From Aminobacter aganoensis (GTDB lineage Bacteria; Pseudomonadota; Alphaproteobacteria; Rhizobiales; Rhizobiaceae), in contig NZ_JACHOU010000003.1 in the NCBI RefSeq assembly GCF_014206975.1, forward strand, positions 434,001-498,000: DNA of 64,000 nucleotides, in the 5' to 3' direction. This document shows positions 51,001 to 60,112 of the stretch, one piece after another; within the stretch, counting starts at the first letter, position 1, and each line of letters opens with the position of its first letter. Made by a program: the position numbers and the translations under genes. Below the pieces are notes generated by a model. That model was not told the DNA's origin, ran no database searches, and was given only the letters and a program-made list of their open reading frames with translations.

Positions 51001-53880
51001 TTACTCCGCAGCTTCCAGATGGCCGGCGATGCGGCGGCTCTGCTGTGCCTGCTCGTTGTATTCCTTCTGCCAGTCGGACGGACCGTTGGAAGGCGACACC
51101 TGCACCGCCGTCACCTTGTATTCCGGACAGTTGGTTGCCCAGTCCGAGAAGTCGGTGGTGATGACGTTGGCCTGCGTGTCGGGGTGATGGAAGGTCGTGT
51201 AGACCACGCCCGGCGACACGCGGTCGGTAACCTGTGCTCGCAGCGTCGTTTCGCCGGCGCGGCTCTTCAGCCTGACCCAGTCGCCATCGCGCAGGCCGCG
51301 GTTCTCGGCGTCGTGCGGATGGATTTCGAGCAGGTCTTCCGCATGCCAGGCGACGTTCTCGGTGCGCCGTGTCTGCGCGCCGACATTGTACTGGCTGAGG
51401 ATGCGGCCGGTGGTGAGCAGCAGCGGGAAGCGCGGGCCGGTCTTTTCGTCCGTCGCCACGTATTCGGTGCGGATGAACTTTCCCTTGCCGCGGACGAAGC
51501 CGTCGATGTGCATGATCGGCGTGCCTTCCGGTGCCTTCTCGTTGCACGGCCACTGGACCGAACCCATCTTCTCCAGCCGGTCGTAGGAGACGAGCGCGAA
51601 GGACGGGGTGGTCTTGGCGATCTCGTCCATGATCTCGGACGGGTGCTTGTAGTTCCAGTTGAGGCCCATGGCCTGGGCGAGCAACTGCGTCACTTCCCAG
51701 TCGGCGTAGCCGTTCTTCGGGGTCATCACCTTGCGCACGCGGTTGATGCGGCGTTCGGCGTTGGTGAAGGTGCCGTCCTTCTCGAGGAAGGTCGAGCCCG
51801 GCAGGAAGACGTGCGCGTAGTTCGCCGTCTCGTTCAGGAACAGGTCCTGCACCACCACGCATTCCATCGCGGCGAGGCCGGCGGAGACGTGCTTGGTGTC
51901 GGGGTCGGACTGCAGGATGTCTTCGCCCTGGATGTAGATGCCCTTGAACGTGCCGTCGACGGCCGCGTCCAGCATGTTGGGGATGCGCAGGCCCGGTTCT
52001 TCGTCGAGCTTCACGCCCCACAGGCTGTCATAGATGTCGCGCACCGCATCGCCCGAGACGTGGCGGTAGCCCGGCAGTTCGTGCGGGAACGAGCCCATGT
52101 CGCACGAGCCCTGCACGTTGTTCTGGCCGCGCAGCGGGTTCACGCCGACGCCCGGCCGGCCGATGTTGCCGGTCAGCATGGCGAGGTTGGCGATGCCGAT
52201 GACGGTGGTCGAACCCTGGCTGTGCTCGGTCACGCCAAGGCCGTAGTAGATCGCGCCGTTGCCGCCGGTTGCGTAGAGGCGGGCCGCACCGCGGATCGTC
52301 TCTGCCGGAACGCCCGACAGCTTCTCGACTTCCTCGGGGCTGTGGCGCGGATCCGAGACGAACTCGATGTAGTCCTGGAATTCCGACCAGTCGCAGCGCT
52401 CGCGGATGAACGCCTCGTTGAACAGGCCCTCGGTGACGATGACATGCGCCATCGCGGTGACCACGGCCACGTTCGTGCCCGGCTTCAGCGCCAGGTGATG
52501 CTCGGCCTGGATGTGCGCCGACTTGACCATTTCCGTGCGGCGCGGATCGATGACGATCAGCTTGGCACCGGCGCGAATGCGCTTCTTCAGGCGCGAGGCG
52601 AAGACCGGGTGTGCCGAGGCCGGGTTGGCGCCGATGATCAGAGCCACGTCAGTCTGCTCGACCGAATCGAAGTCCTGCGTGCCGGCCGAGGTGCCGTAGG
52701 TCTGGCCGAGGCCGTAGCCGGTCGGCGAGTGGCAGACGCGGGCGCAGGTATCGACGTTGTTGTTGCGGAAGCCCTGACGGATCAGCTTCTGGACGAGGTA
52801 GGTCTCCTCGTTGGTGCAGCGCGACGAGGTGATGCCGCCGACGGCGCCACGGCCGTACTGGTACTGGATGCGGCGGAATTCCTTGTTGGTGTATTCGATC
52901 GCCTCTTCCCACGACACTTCGCGCCACGGATCGGAGATCTTCTCGCGGATCATCGGGTTGAGGATGCGCTCCTTGTGGGTGGCGTAGCCATAGGCGAAGC
53001 GGCCCTTGACGCAGGAGTGGCCGCGATTGGCCTTGCCGTCCTTCCACGGCACCATGCGCACCAATTCCTCGCCGCGCATCTCGGCCTTGAACGAGCAGCC
53101 GACGCCGCAATAGGCGCAGGTGGTGACGACCGAGTGTTCCGGCTGGCCGATCTCGATGACCGACTTTTCCGTCAGTGTCGCCGTCGGGCAGGCCTGCACG
53201 CAGGCGCCGCACGACACGCACTCGCTGTCGAGGAACAGTTCATGTGCGCCCGGCGAAACGCGGCTGTCGAAGCCACGGCCTTCGATCGTCAGCGCAAAGG
53301 TGCCCTGCACCTCTTCGCAGGCACGGACGCAGCGCGAGCAGACGATGCACTTGGACGGATCGTAGGTGAAGTAGGGGTTGGATTCGTCCTTGGCCATCCA
53401 CTTGAAGTTTTCGGCGCCGTCGTTCTTGGCGCGAACGTGGTTGTCGCCTTCATAGCCATAGCGCACGTCGCGCAGGCCGACGGCGCCGGCCATGTCCTGC
53501 AGTTCGCAGTCGCCATTGGCAGCGCAGGTCAGGCAGTCCAGCGGGTGGTCGGAGATGTAGAGCTCCATCACGCCCTTGCGGATGTCCTTGAGACGTCCGG
53601 TCTGGGTGTGCACCACCATGCCCGGCGCCACTGGCGTCGTGCAGGAGGACGGCGTGCCGTTGCGGCCTTCGATCTCCACCAGGCAGAGCCGGCAGGAGCC
53701 GAAGGCGTCGACCATGTCGGTGGCGCACAGCTTCGGGATCTCGATGCCGGCGTCCATCGAGGCGCGCATGATCGAGGTGCCCTCGGGCACGGTGACCTCG
53801 AAGCCGTCGACGGTGAGGGTGACTTGTTTCTCGGACTTGGAGGCGGGGGTGCCGAAGTCGATTTCGTGTACGAGACCCAT
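51001..53880 (-). CDS. fdsA: Formate dehydrogenase alpha (molybdenum, catalytic) subunit
   Basis: A 959-residue subunit. Cofactor ligands are in clear order: [2Fe-2S] Cys52, 63, 66, 80; His112/Cys116/119/125; two [4Fe-4S] sets at Cys178/181/184/188 and Cys221/224/227/231; and the Mo-domain cluster Cys255/258/262/290. The molybdenum ligand is Cys383 (RVCHSPTGYG), so this is the Cys, not selenocysteine, enzyme. It oxidises formate to CO2 and passes electrons to FdsB/FdsG. The C-terminal molybdopterin dinucleotide domain is complete. Confidence 0.97.
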   Translation of the reverse strand: MGLVHEIDFGTPASKSEKQVTLTVDGFEVTVPEGTSIMRASMDAGIEIPKLCATDMVDAFGSCRLCLVEIEGRNGTPSSCTTPVAPGMVVHTQTGRLKDIRKGVMELYISDHPLDCLTCAANGDCELQDMAGAVGLRDVRYGYEGDNHVRAKNDGAENFKWMAKDESNPYFTYDPSKCIVCSRCVRACEEVQGTFALTIEGRGFDSRVSPGAHELFLDSECVSCGACVQACPTATLTEKSVIEIGQPEHSVVTTCAYCGVGCSFKAEMRGEELVRMVPWKDGKANRGHSCVKGRFAYGYATHKERILNPMIREKISDPWREVSWEEAIEYTNKEFRRIQYQYGRGAVGGITSSRCTNEETYLVQKLIRQGFRNNNVDTCARVCHSPTGYGLGQTYGTSAGTQDFDSVEQTDVALIIGANPASAHPVFASRLKKRIRAGAKLIVIDPRRTEMVKSAHIQAEHHLALKPGTNVAVVTAMAHVIVTEGLFNEAFIRERCDWSEFQDYIEFVSDPRHSPEEVEKLSGVPAETIRGAARLYATGGNGAIYYGLGVTEHSQGSTTVIGIANLAMLTGNIGRPGVGVNPLRGQNNVQGSCDMGSFPHELPGYRHVSGDAVRDIYDSLWGVKLDEEPGLRIPNMLDAAVDGTFKGIYIQGEDILQSDPDTKHVSAGLAAMECVVVQDLFLNETANYAHVFLPGSTFLEKDGTFTNAERRINRVRKVMTPKNGYADWEVTQLLAQAMGLNWNYKHPSEIMDEIAKTTPSFALVSYDRLEKMGSVQWPCNEKAPEGTPIMHIDGFVRGKGKFIRTEYVATDEKTGPRFPLLLTTGRILSQYNVGAQTRRTENVAWHAEDLLEIHPHDAENRGLRDGDWVRLKSRAGETTLRAQVTDRVSPGVVYTTFHHPDTQANVITTDFSDWATNCPEYKVTAVQVSPSNGPSDWQKEYNEQAQQSRRIAGHLEAAE

Positions 53881-53891
53881 GATGCTGTCTC

Positions 53892-55448
53892 CTATTCCGC
53901 TGCCTGGGCGACCGTTGCCGGCCGGAAGTCTTCAGGGAAGTGATTGATGGCGCTCATCACCGGATAGGGCGTGAAGCCGCCGAGGGCGCAGAGCGAACCG
54001 AACTTCATAGTATTGCAGAGGTCGGTCACCAGCGCGAGTTGCTTTTCCGGCTCGATGTTCTGGGCCAGCTTGTCGAGCGTCTCGACGCCACGCGTCGAAC
54101 CGATGCGGCAGGGCGTGCACTTGCCGCAGCTTTCGATGGCGCAGAATTCCATGGCGAAGCGTGCCTGCTTCAGCATGTCGGCGCTGTCGTCGAACACGGT
54201 GATGCCGGCGTGGCCGATCAGGCCGTCCTTGGCCGCGAAGGCCTCGTAGTCGAACGGCGTGTCGAACAGGGCGCGCGGGAAGTAGGCGCCGAGCGGGCCG
54301 CCGACCTGCACCGCCTTGACCGGACGTCCCGATGCGGTGCCGCCGCCGATCTCGTCGACGATCTCGCCCAGCGTCAGGCCGAAGGCCACTTCGAACAGGC
54401 CGCCATGCTTGACGTTGCCGGCGATCTGGATCGGGATGGTGCCGCGCGAGCGGCCCATGCCGAAGTCCTTGTAGTACTGCGCGCCCTTGTCCATGACGAT
54501 CGGCACCGAGGCGAGCGAGATCACGTTGTTGATGACGGTTGGCTTGCCGAACAGGCCCTGGATGGCCGGCAGCGGCGGCTTGGCGCGCACCACGCCGCGC
54601 TTGCCTTCGAGGCTGTTCAGCAGCGAGGTTTCCTCGCCGCAGACATAGGCCCCCGCGCCGGAGCGAATCTCGATGTCAAAGCCTTGGGAGGATCCGAGAA
54701 CGCTCTTGCCCAGTACGCCTGCTTTCCTGGCGACCTCGACCGCCTTCGTCATCACCGCGATGGCATGCGGGTACTCGGAACGGATGTAGACGTAGCCCTT
54801 GGTGGCGTGGGTCGCGAGGCCGGCGATTGCCATGCCCTCGATCAGCACGAAGGGGTCGCCTTCCATGATCATGCGGTCGGCGAAGGTCGCCGAGTCGCCT
54901 TCGTCGGCATTGCAGACGATGTATTTCTGGTCGGCTGCCGTATCGAGGACCGTTTTCCACTTGATGCCGGTCGGGAAGCCGGCGCCGCCGCGGCCGCGCA
55001 GGCCGGACTCGGTCACCTGCTTGACGATGTCTGCGGGGGCCATCTTGACCGCGTTGCGCAGGCCGGTCAGGCCGCCATGCGCTTCGTAGTCTTCCAGCGA
55101 CAGCGGGTCGGTGATGCCGCAGCGCGCAAAGGTCAGGCGCGTCTGTTTGGCGACGTAGGGCAGCTTTTCCGGGTCGCCGAGCGACAGCTTGTGCTGGCCG
55201 CCGGTGACGAAACCTGCGTCGAACAGCGAGGCCACGTCCTTGGCCGCTACCGGGCCGTAGGCGACGCGGCCGGCGTCGGTCACGACTTCGACCATCGGCT
55301 CGAGCCAGTACAGGCCGCGCGAGCCGTTGCGCACGATCTTGGCATCGACGCCGCGGTCGGCAGCTTCCTTGGCGATCGCCTTGGCGACCTTTTCGGCACC
55401 GAGCGAAAGCGCGCCGGAATCGCCGGGAACGTAGATCGTCACGCTCAT
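53892..55448 (-). CDS. fdsB: Formate dehydrogenase beta subunit (NADH/FMN)
   Basis: A 518-residue NuoF-like diaphorase subunit that reduces NAD+. An N-terminal thioredoxin-like extension (about 1-110) precedes the FMN/NADH domain (GLRGRGGAGFPTGIKWK) and the [4Fe-4S] site ESCGKCTPCRIGS. The ATG at 55448 overlaps the fdsG stop as ATGA. It lies 11 bases before fdsA. Confidence 0.96.
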   Translation of the reverse strand: MSVTIYVPGDSGALSLGAEKVAKAIAKEAADRGVDAKIVRNGSRGLYWLEPMVEVVTDAGRVAYGPVAAKDVASLFDAGFVTGGQHKLSLGDPEKLPYVAKQTRLTFARCGITDPLSLEDYEAHGGLTGLRNAVKMAPADIVKQVTESGLRGRGGAGFPTGIKWKTVLDTAADQKYIVCNADEGDSATFADRMIMEGDPFVLIEGMAIAGLATHATKGYVYIRSEYPHAIAVMTKAVEVARKAGVLGKSVLGSSQGFDIEIRSGAGAYVCGEETSLLNSLEGKRGVVRAKPPLPAIQGLFGKPTVINNVISLASVPIVMDKGAQYYKDFGMGRSRGTIPIQIAGNVKHGGLFEVAFGLTLGEIVDEIGGGTASGRPVKAVQVGGPLGAYFPRALFDTPFDYEAFAAKDGLIGHAGITVFDDSADMLKQARFAMEFCAIESCGKCTPCRIGSTRGVETLDKLAQNIEPEKQLALVTDLCNTMKFGSLCALGGFTPYPVMSAINHFPEDFRPATVAQAAE

Positions 55449-55924
55449 TTGCGCACCTCTTCGGCGATTTCTTCGATCTTGTCTGCGTCGAGCCGGCCGA
55501 TCACTTCGCCGTCGAGCATCGCGGCCGGCGCACAGGCGCACAGGCCGAGGCAATAGATCGGCTCCAGGGTCACCGCGCCGTCCTTGCTGGTCTCGTGGAA
55601 GCCGATGCCGAGCGTCTGCTTGATCTGGGCGGCGATGGCGTCGCTGCCCATCGACTGGCAGGCCTCGGCCTGGCAGACCTTCAGCACATGCCGTCCGGCC
55701 GGGTTGTGGCGGAAATCATGGTAGAAGGTGAACACGCCGTGGACTTCGGCCCGCGAAATGTTCAGCGCCTCGGCGATGATCGGCAGGCTCTCCTGCGGAA
55801 CATAGCCAAACTCTTCCTGGACACCGTGAAGAATCGGGATCAGCGGACCCTCGAGGTTCTTCATTTCGCTGATCACCGCGGCCGTACGCGCGGCGAGTTC
55901 GGTACTTGCTGGCTGCATGACCAC
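55445..55924 (-). CDS. fdsG: Formate dehydrogenase gamma subunit (NuoE-like)
   Basis: A 159-residue thioredoxin-like [2Fe-2S] protein with cluster Cys residues in KVCQAEACQSMG and CLGLCACAPAAM. It relays electrons within the FdsBG module. A GTG at 55924 lies 6-7 bases from GGGAGGG; an ATG at 55918 is in frame. First gene of the fdsGBA-fdhD-fdsD operon. Confidence 0.95.
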   Translation of the reverse strand: MVMQPASTELAARTAAVISEMKNLEGPLIPILHGVQEEFGYVPQESLPIIAEALNISRAEVHGVFTFYHDFRHNPAGRHVLKVCQAEACQSMGSDAIAAQIKQTLGIGFHETSKDGAVTLEPIYCLGLCACAPAAMLDGEVIGRLDADKIEEIAEEVRK

Positions 55925-56020
55925 GCAGCGCCCTCCCTGACACTGGCGCCTTACATGGGCGCTATATTCCTATTGAAACCGATCTTGGCCGCCGGAATCA
56001 ATAAAGCTGTTTCGTCACAT

Positions 56021-56037
56021 GATAAAAATTTTCTATC
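56021..56037. promoter_or_regulatory. Probable FdsR (LysR) binding palindrome upstream of fdsG
   Basis: A 17-base near-perfect dyad GATAAAAATTTTCTATC lies in the 141-base gap between the LysR gene and fdsG. AT-rich dyads with GATA/TATC arms fit LysR-type sites. Binding by the adjacent regulator is inferred. Confidence 0.6.
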
Positions 56038-56065
56038 GAGTGGACAAAACCAGGTGGAGTATAGC

Positions 56066-56965
56066 TCAGGCCTTGCGGCGGAAATCGCCTGCCAGCGTCA
56101 TGGCTTCGTCAAGCAACGCCTGCACCAGCGTGGTGTTCGGATCGCGGCGCGCCACCACCAGCCCGACATTGTGGCTGGCGTCCGGTTCGATGATCGGGAT
56201 CGCCCGGATGGGCTCGGCAAAACCGAAGGTTTCCGCGAGGTTCAGAGGCATGATCGACGACCATTTGCCGGTCCGGATGTGCGAGAACAGCACGATCATC
56301 GAATTCGATTCGAGTGTCGGCCGCACCTGCACGCCGGCGTCGGCCAGATGCTGGTCGATGATGCGGCGGTTCTGCATGTCGGGGGTCAGCAGGCACAGTG
56401 GCAGCGTGCTCACCTCTTCCCACGTCACCTTGTCCCGATCGGAATACTCGTTTCCCGTGGCGGTGATCAACTGGTAGCGCTCGGCATAGAGCGGCACGCT
56501 GGTCACGCGCCCGAGCGGTTCGTTGTCGAGATAGGTGATTCCCGCGTCGATCTCGAAATTGCCGAGCAGCGACAGCACCTCGATCGACGTGCGCGACAGG
56601 ATCGAGAAGGTGACGCCGGGATGCTTGTCGCGAAACGGCGTCGTCAGCCTCGGAATCATCGCCAGCGCCGTCGGGATGGCGGCAATCCGGATGCGGCCGG
56701 ACAGGCCGTGGCGCGCGGCGCGCATCTCCTCGCGCATGGCGCGCGTGTCGCCGACGATTCGCCGGGCCCAGTCCAGCACCTGCCTGCCTTCCGGCGTCAG
56801 GCCCTGGAACCGCGAACCGCGCTGCACCAGCATCACGCCCAATATGTCCTCGAGCTGCTTGATCCCGGCCGAAAGCGTCGGCTGGGTCACGCCGCATTCC
56901 TCGGCTGCGCGTCCGAAATGTTGCTCTCTGGCGAGCGCGATGAAGAATTCGAGCTTGTCGATCAT
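56066..56965 (-). CDS. fdsR: LysR family regulator of formate dehydrogenase (FdsR-like)
   Basis: A 299-residue LysR protein. The HTH region is HFGRAAEECGVTQPTLSAGIKQLEDILG, and the effector domain includes FEIDAGITYLDNEPLGRV. It is encoded upstream of and parallel to fdsG, in the position known for FdsR of other alpha- and betaproteobacteria. Likely activated by formate or redox metabolites. Confidence 0.87.
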   Translation of the reverse strand: MIDKLEFFIALAREQHFGRAAEECGVTQPTLSAGIKQLEDILGVMLVQRGSRFQGLTPEGRQVLDWARRIVGDTRAMREEMRAARHGLSGRIRIAAIPTALAMIPRLTTPFRDKHPGVTFSILSRTSIEVLSLLGNFEIDAGITYLDNEPLGRVTSVPLYAERYQLITATGNEYSDRDKVTWEEVSTLPLCLLTPDMQNRRIIDQHLADAGVQVRPTLESNSMIVLFSHIRTGKWSSIMPLNLAETFGFAEPIRAIPIIEPDASHNVGLVVARRDPNTTLVQALLDEAMTLAGDFRRKA

Positions 56966-57027
56966 GCCGGAAAACTATCCGGCGCCGATCGATTAGGCCA
57001 GCCATCACATTGCACTTGCTGCGAAAA

Positions 57028-57405
57028 TCACTGGTTGATGAGGTTCAGTATGTTCCCGTCGGGATCCTTGAACCAGGCAACCCTGATGTCGCCGAAGACA
57101 TGCACGTCGCCTTCGAGGCGGGTATCGGGCATGTCGTAGTGCTCGAATGTGACGCCTTTCGACTTCAACTCGTCGACCAGCCTGTCGATCTTGTCGCCGA
57201 CGGCCCAGCTTACCGCCGTCGCCTTGTTGGTTCCGGCAAAGTCCGACCGATAGACGTTGATCACGGTGTCGCCGCTCTTCAGCACCGACACGTCCTCGCC
57301 CATGTGGTCGACTTCCCTGAGGCCGAGCGTGCGCTCGTAGAAGGTCTTGGCGCGTCCGAGGTCCTTGACGGCCAGATTGGCAACGGCGTTGACTTGACCA
57401 AGCAT
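57028..57405 (-). CDS. VOC family (glyoxalase-like) protein
   Basis: A 125-residue vicinal oxygen chelate fold protein. N-terminal VANLAVKDLGRAKTFYERTLGLREVD and C-terminal DIRVAWFKDPDGNILNLINQ are typical. Substrate unknown. It is third in a same-strand set with SRPBCC and DoxX genes. Confidence 0.87.
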   Translation of the reverse strand: MLGQVNAVANLAVKDLGRAKTFYERTLGLREVDHMGEDVSVLKSGDTVINVYRSDFAGTNKATAVSWAVGDKIDRLVDELKSKGVTFEHYDMPDTRLEGDVHVFGDIRVAWFKDPDGNILNLINQ

Positions 57406-57495
57406 GTCAGTCTCCTTCTGGTGTTGCCCCCGCATTCTGATGAAATAGCGCCGTCCCGGCGGGGCGACAGGTCTCGTGGCGCCTGATCGGTGACG

Positions 57496-58047
57496 TCACG
57501 TGGCGGCAAGACGCTCTTGTTCGGCGATCGCCTTGAGCCGGGCGAGGCCCATTTCGAAGTCCGCGCCGACCATCTTGTCGAAGTTCATGAACACCTGCAT
57601 CACCTTGGACATGAAGGGCGACGGGCCGGTCATTTCCCAGCCCAGCCGCGTCCTTGCGCCCTGTGGCTCCATCGTGAAGCGCGCCACATTGTGCGCCTCG
57701 AACGGCTTCATGAAGTCGAGCTTGATGACGATCTTGTGCGGCTCCGCCACATCGGTGATCTCCATCCGGCCGGTGCCGACATTCTTGTTGCCGCTCCATT
57801 CGTAGACCGCGCCTTCGCCTGCTTCGGCGCCGCTCAGCGTGCGCTTGAGGTCGGCGTCCCTGTCTTCATAAGGCGACCAGTCGCGCCATCTGCGAAAGTC
57901 GTTGATCAGCGGAAAGATCGCCTCCGGTGCTGCATCCACATAGGTCGTTCGCCGGATGGTGAAAGTGGCAGGCTTGGTGGTGGCGATCGCCAGGATGGCG
58001 ATGATCGCGAGCACGGCCAGGCCGAGGATGATGGCGAGGAACTGCAT
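57496..58047 (-). CDS. SRPBCC family (polyketide cyclase/START-like) protein
   Basis: A 183-residue protein with an N-terminal membrane segment (AIILGLAVLAIIAILAIATT), then an SRPBCC ligand-binding domain: VDAAPEAIFPLINDFRRWRDWSPYE, YEWSGNKNVGTGRMEITD, RLGWEMTGP. Probably membrane-anchored and hydrophobic-ligand binding. Precise function unknown. Confidence 0.85.
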   Translation of the reverse strand: MQFLAIILGLAVLAIIAILAIATTKPATFTIRRTTYVDAAPEAIFPLINDFRRWRDWSPYEDRDADLKRTLSGAEAGEGAVYEWSGNKNVGTGRMEITDVAEPHKIVIKLDFMKPFEAHNVARFTMEPQGARTRLGWEMTGPSPFMSKVMQVFMNFDKMVGADFEMGLARLKAIAEQERLAAT

Positions 58048-58071
58048 TGTCGTCTCCTTGGAATGGCAGGA

Positions 58072-58482
58072 TCAGCGGCGGAACGGGATCAGCGCCTGCA
58101 GGCGCTGATCCCGCAGGTAGAGCCCGCCCCAGGCCATCAGCCCGAGATAGACGCCGAACAAAGTGTGCGAAAACAGCGGGTTGCCGATGCGCAGATGGAT
58201 GGCGATGGCGCCGCCGAGATAGCCGGTCAGCAGGATCGCACCGAGGATCGCCGTCCGCGGCCAGGCATACAGGGCCGTGCAGATGAGCGTCAGCGCGCCG
58301 AGGGTCCGGGCAAGTTCAGGCGGAAAGCCGAGTGCCGCGGTGGTCTCGATCACCACCTGAAGCGGCACGAGCTTGATTGCCGCGTCAAACACCAGGAAGG
58401 TGATCAGCGCGCCGCTCAACACGCGGCCGGTCCACAGTGCCGCGTTCGAACTTGCGGGCGTTTCAATGGCTGGATAGGTCAT
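58072..58482 (-). CDS. DoxX-like membrane protein
   Basis: A 136-residue protein with four predicted membrane segments (VLSGALITFLVFDAAIKL, TLGALTLICTALYAWP, AILGAILLTGYLGGAIAIHLRIG, FGVYLGLMAWGGLYL). Length and GYLGGAIA pattern match DoxX-like proteins of unknown function. Same strand as SRPBCC gene, 24 bases apart. Confidence 0.83.
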   Translation of the reverse strand: MTYPAIETPASSNAALWTGRVLSGALITFLVFDAAIKLVPLQVVIETTAALGFPPELARTLGALTLICTALYAWPRTAILGAILLTGYLGGAIAIHLRIGNPLFSHTLFGVYLGLMAWGGLYLRDQRLQALIPFRR

Positions 58483-58512
58483 GTTTTCCTCGTGAAATTG
58501 CGTTTGCGCCGC

Positions 58513-58660
58513 CTATGCGCCTGCATTGCCGCGGCTGATCATCCAAGGCATTTCGCGATGCGTCAGCATTGCCGACGATCTCGCCGTCGAAAACCTTGGC
58601 ATAGAACCCGAAGGCCTCGCGGCAGTTGCCGTTGGAGAACGGGTGGTTGACGAATTTCAT
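58513..58660 (-). pseudogene. Truncated, frameshifted PhnB-like VOC gene
   Basis: Starting at 58660, the frame begins MKFVNHPFSNGNCREAFGFYAKVFDGEI, a good PhnB/3-demethylubiquinone methyltransferase-like N terminus. Similarity then moves into another frame (AMLTHREMP), which ends at a stop at 58513. A full gene would be about 420 bases. The remnant suggests that the DoxX-SRPBCC-VOC set once had a second VOC gene ahead of it. Confidence 0.65.
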
Positions 58661-58867
58661 CGAACGGCTCCCTGGCTGGGGTTTCTTCACCAAGGACGCA
58701 CCGGGCTGGTCGATGCCGACACATCGGCGAAAAAAATCCTGCCCTGGACACATGGGGCACTTTGCCTCTGTGCCAACCTGCGCCGCCCGCTGCCATTTCG
58801 GGTAGCTTGGTTCTTTCGCCAAACTGCATTATCTGAAACCCAACAGGGAAGCAGACAGGTTCGTCAC

Positions 58868-60034
58868 ATGACAGTCACCAAAGAAACCGTTGTGGAGCGT
58901 CTCAAGACGGTCAACGGCCCGGATTTCTCAGGCAACATCGTCGATCTCGGATTGGTGTCCGACATCTTCATCGCTGACGGGAAGGTGTTCTTCTCGATCA
59001 CCGTGCCGGCCGCGCGGGCCCAGGAAATGGAGCCGCTGCGCGCCGCCGCAGAACGCGTCGTCAAGGCCATTCCCGGCGTCAACGGCGCTGTCGTCGCCCT
59101 GACCGCCGAGAAGAAGGGCGGCGGCATGGAAGCGCCGGTGCCGTCGAAGCCGGCGCCGCGTCCGGCGGCAGCGCCCGCGGCCCGTCCCGCCCCACACGCG
59201 CCCGCCTCGCAGTCGCAAGGCAAGCGTGGCGTGCCCGGCATCGCCGCGATCATCGCGGTTGCCTCCGGCAAGGGTGGCGTCGGCAAGTCGACGACGGCGG
59301 TCAACATCGCGCTCGGCCTCGCCGCCAACGGCCTCAAGGTCGGCGTGCTCGACGCCGACATCTACGGCCCGTCGATGCCCAAGCTTCTCGGCATCCATGG
59401 TCGGCCGGAAACGGTCGACGGCAAGATTCTGAAGCCGATGCAGAATTTCGGCCTCAAGGTCATGTCGATGGGCTTCCTCGTCGATGAGGAGACGCCGATG
59501 ATCTGGCGCGGCCCGATGGTCATGTCGGCGCTGACCCAGATGCTGCGCGAGGTCGAATGGGGTCCGCTCGACGTGCTGGTGGTCGACATGCCCCCCGGCA
59601 CCGGCGATGCCCAGCTGACCATGGCCCAGCAGGTTCCGCTGGCCGGCGCGGTCATCGTCTCCACGCCGCAGGATCTGGCCCTGATCGACGCTCGCAAGGG
59701 CTTGAACATGTTCAAGAAGGTCGACGTGCCGCTGCTCGGCATCGTCGAGAACATGAGTTATTTCATCGCTCCCGACACCGGCAAACGCTACGACATCTTC
59801 GGCCATGGCGGCGCGAAGAAGGAAGCCGAGCGCCTCGGCGTCACCTTCCTCGGCGAAGTGCCGCTGGAAATGGGCATCCGCGAAAGCTCCGATGCCGGCA
59901 CGCCGGTCACGGTGGCCCGGCCCGACAGCGTCGAGGCGAAAACCTATCGCGACATCGCCACCAAGGTCTGGGAGCGGCTCCAGCAGGAGCAGGGCGCCGC
60001 TGCTGCCGCCACGCCGACCATCGTGTTCGAATAG
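58868..60034 (+). CDS. mrp: Mrp/NBP35 family iron-sulfur cluster carrier ATPase
   Basis: A 388-residue protein. An N-terminal MIP18/DUF59 domain (VVERLKTVNGPDFSGNIVDLGLV, to about residue 85) and a Pro/Ala linker precede the P-loop ATPase with deviant Walker A GKGGVGKST. DADIYGPSMPKLLG and DMPPGTGDAQL follow. The C-terminal Cys pair often seen in Mrp proteins is not evident. It helps load Fe-S clusters, possibly useful to the nearby formate dehydrogenase. Confidence 0.93.
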   Translation: MTVTKETVVERLKTVNGPDFSGNIVDLGLVSDIFIADGKVFFSITVPAARAQEMEPLRAAAERVVKAIPGVNGAVVALTAEKKGGGMEAPVPSKPAPRPAAAPAARPAPHAPASQSQGKRGVPGIAAIIAVASGKGGVGKSTTAVNIALGLAANGLKVGVLDADIYGPSMPKLLGIHGRPETVDGKILKPMQNFGLKVMSMGFLVDEETPMIWRGPMVMSALTQMLREVEWGPLDVLVVDMPPGTGDAQLTMAQQVPLAGAVIVSTPQDLALIDARKGLNMFKKVDVPLLGIVENMSYFIAPDTGKRYDIFGHGGAKKEAERLGVTFLGEVPLEMGIRESSDAGTPVTVARPDSVEAKTYRDIATKVWERLQQEQGAAAAATPTIVFE

Positions 60035-60042
60035 GCGTTTCG

Positions 60043-60060
60043 GGGGCGGTTCGCCGCCCC
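60043..60060 (+). terminator. UUCG-tetraloop hairpin after mrp
   Basis: GGGGCGG (60043-60049), loop TTCG, CCGCCCC (60054-60060): a perfect 7-bp stem capped by the very stable UUCG tetraloop, 8 bases after the mrp stop. There is no T-run, but location and stability favour a transcript-end role. Confidence 0.6.
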
Positions 60061-60087
60061 ATTCCCCGGCGCGCAAGCAGGCCTGGA

Positions 60088-60104
60088 ACCGCTTTTGAAG
60101 CGGT
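60088..60104 (-). terminator. Hairpin after LysR copy B
   Basis: ACCGCTT/AAGCGGT (60088-60094 and 60098-60104) with a three-base loop lies just beyond the LysR stop on the minus strand. Plausible terminator for the LysR gene. Confidence 0.45.
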
Positions 60105-60112
60105 GACCGGGG

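Noticed and set aside
51001-53880. Possible selenocysteine formate dehydrogenase
   Set aside because: The molybdenum ligand position reads Cys383 and the frame has no internal TGA, so this is the Cys-type enzyme.
50917-53943. A 1008-residue plus-strand frame opposite fdsA, and a 538-residue frame opposite fdsB (53940-55556)
   Set aside because: Both mirror strongly conserved formate dehydrogenase genes; they result from high GC codon bias.
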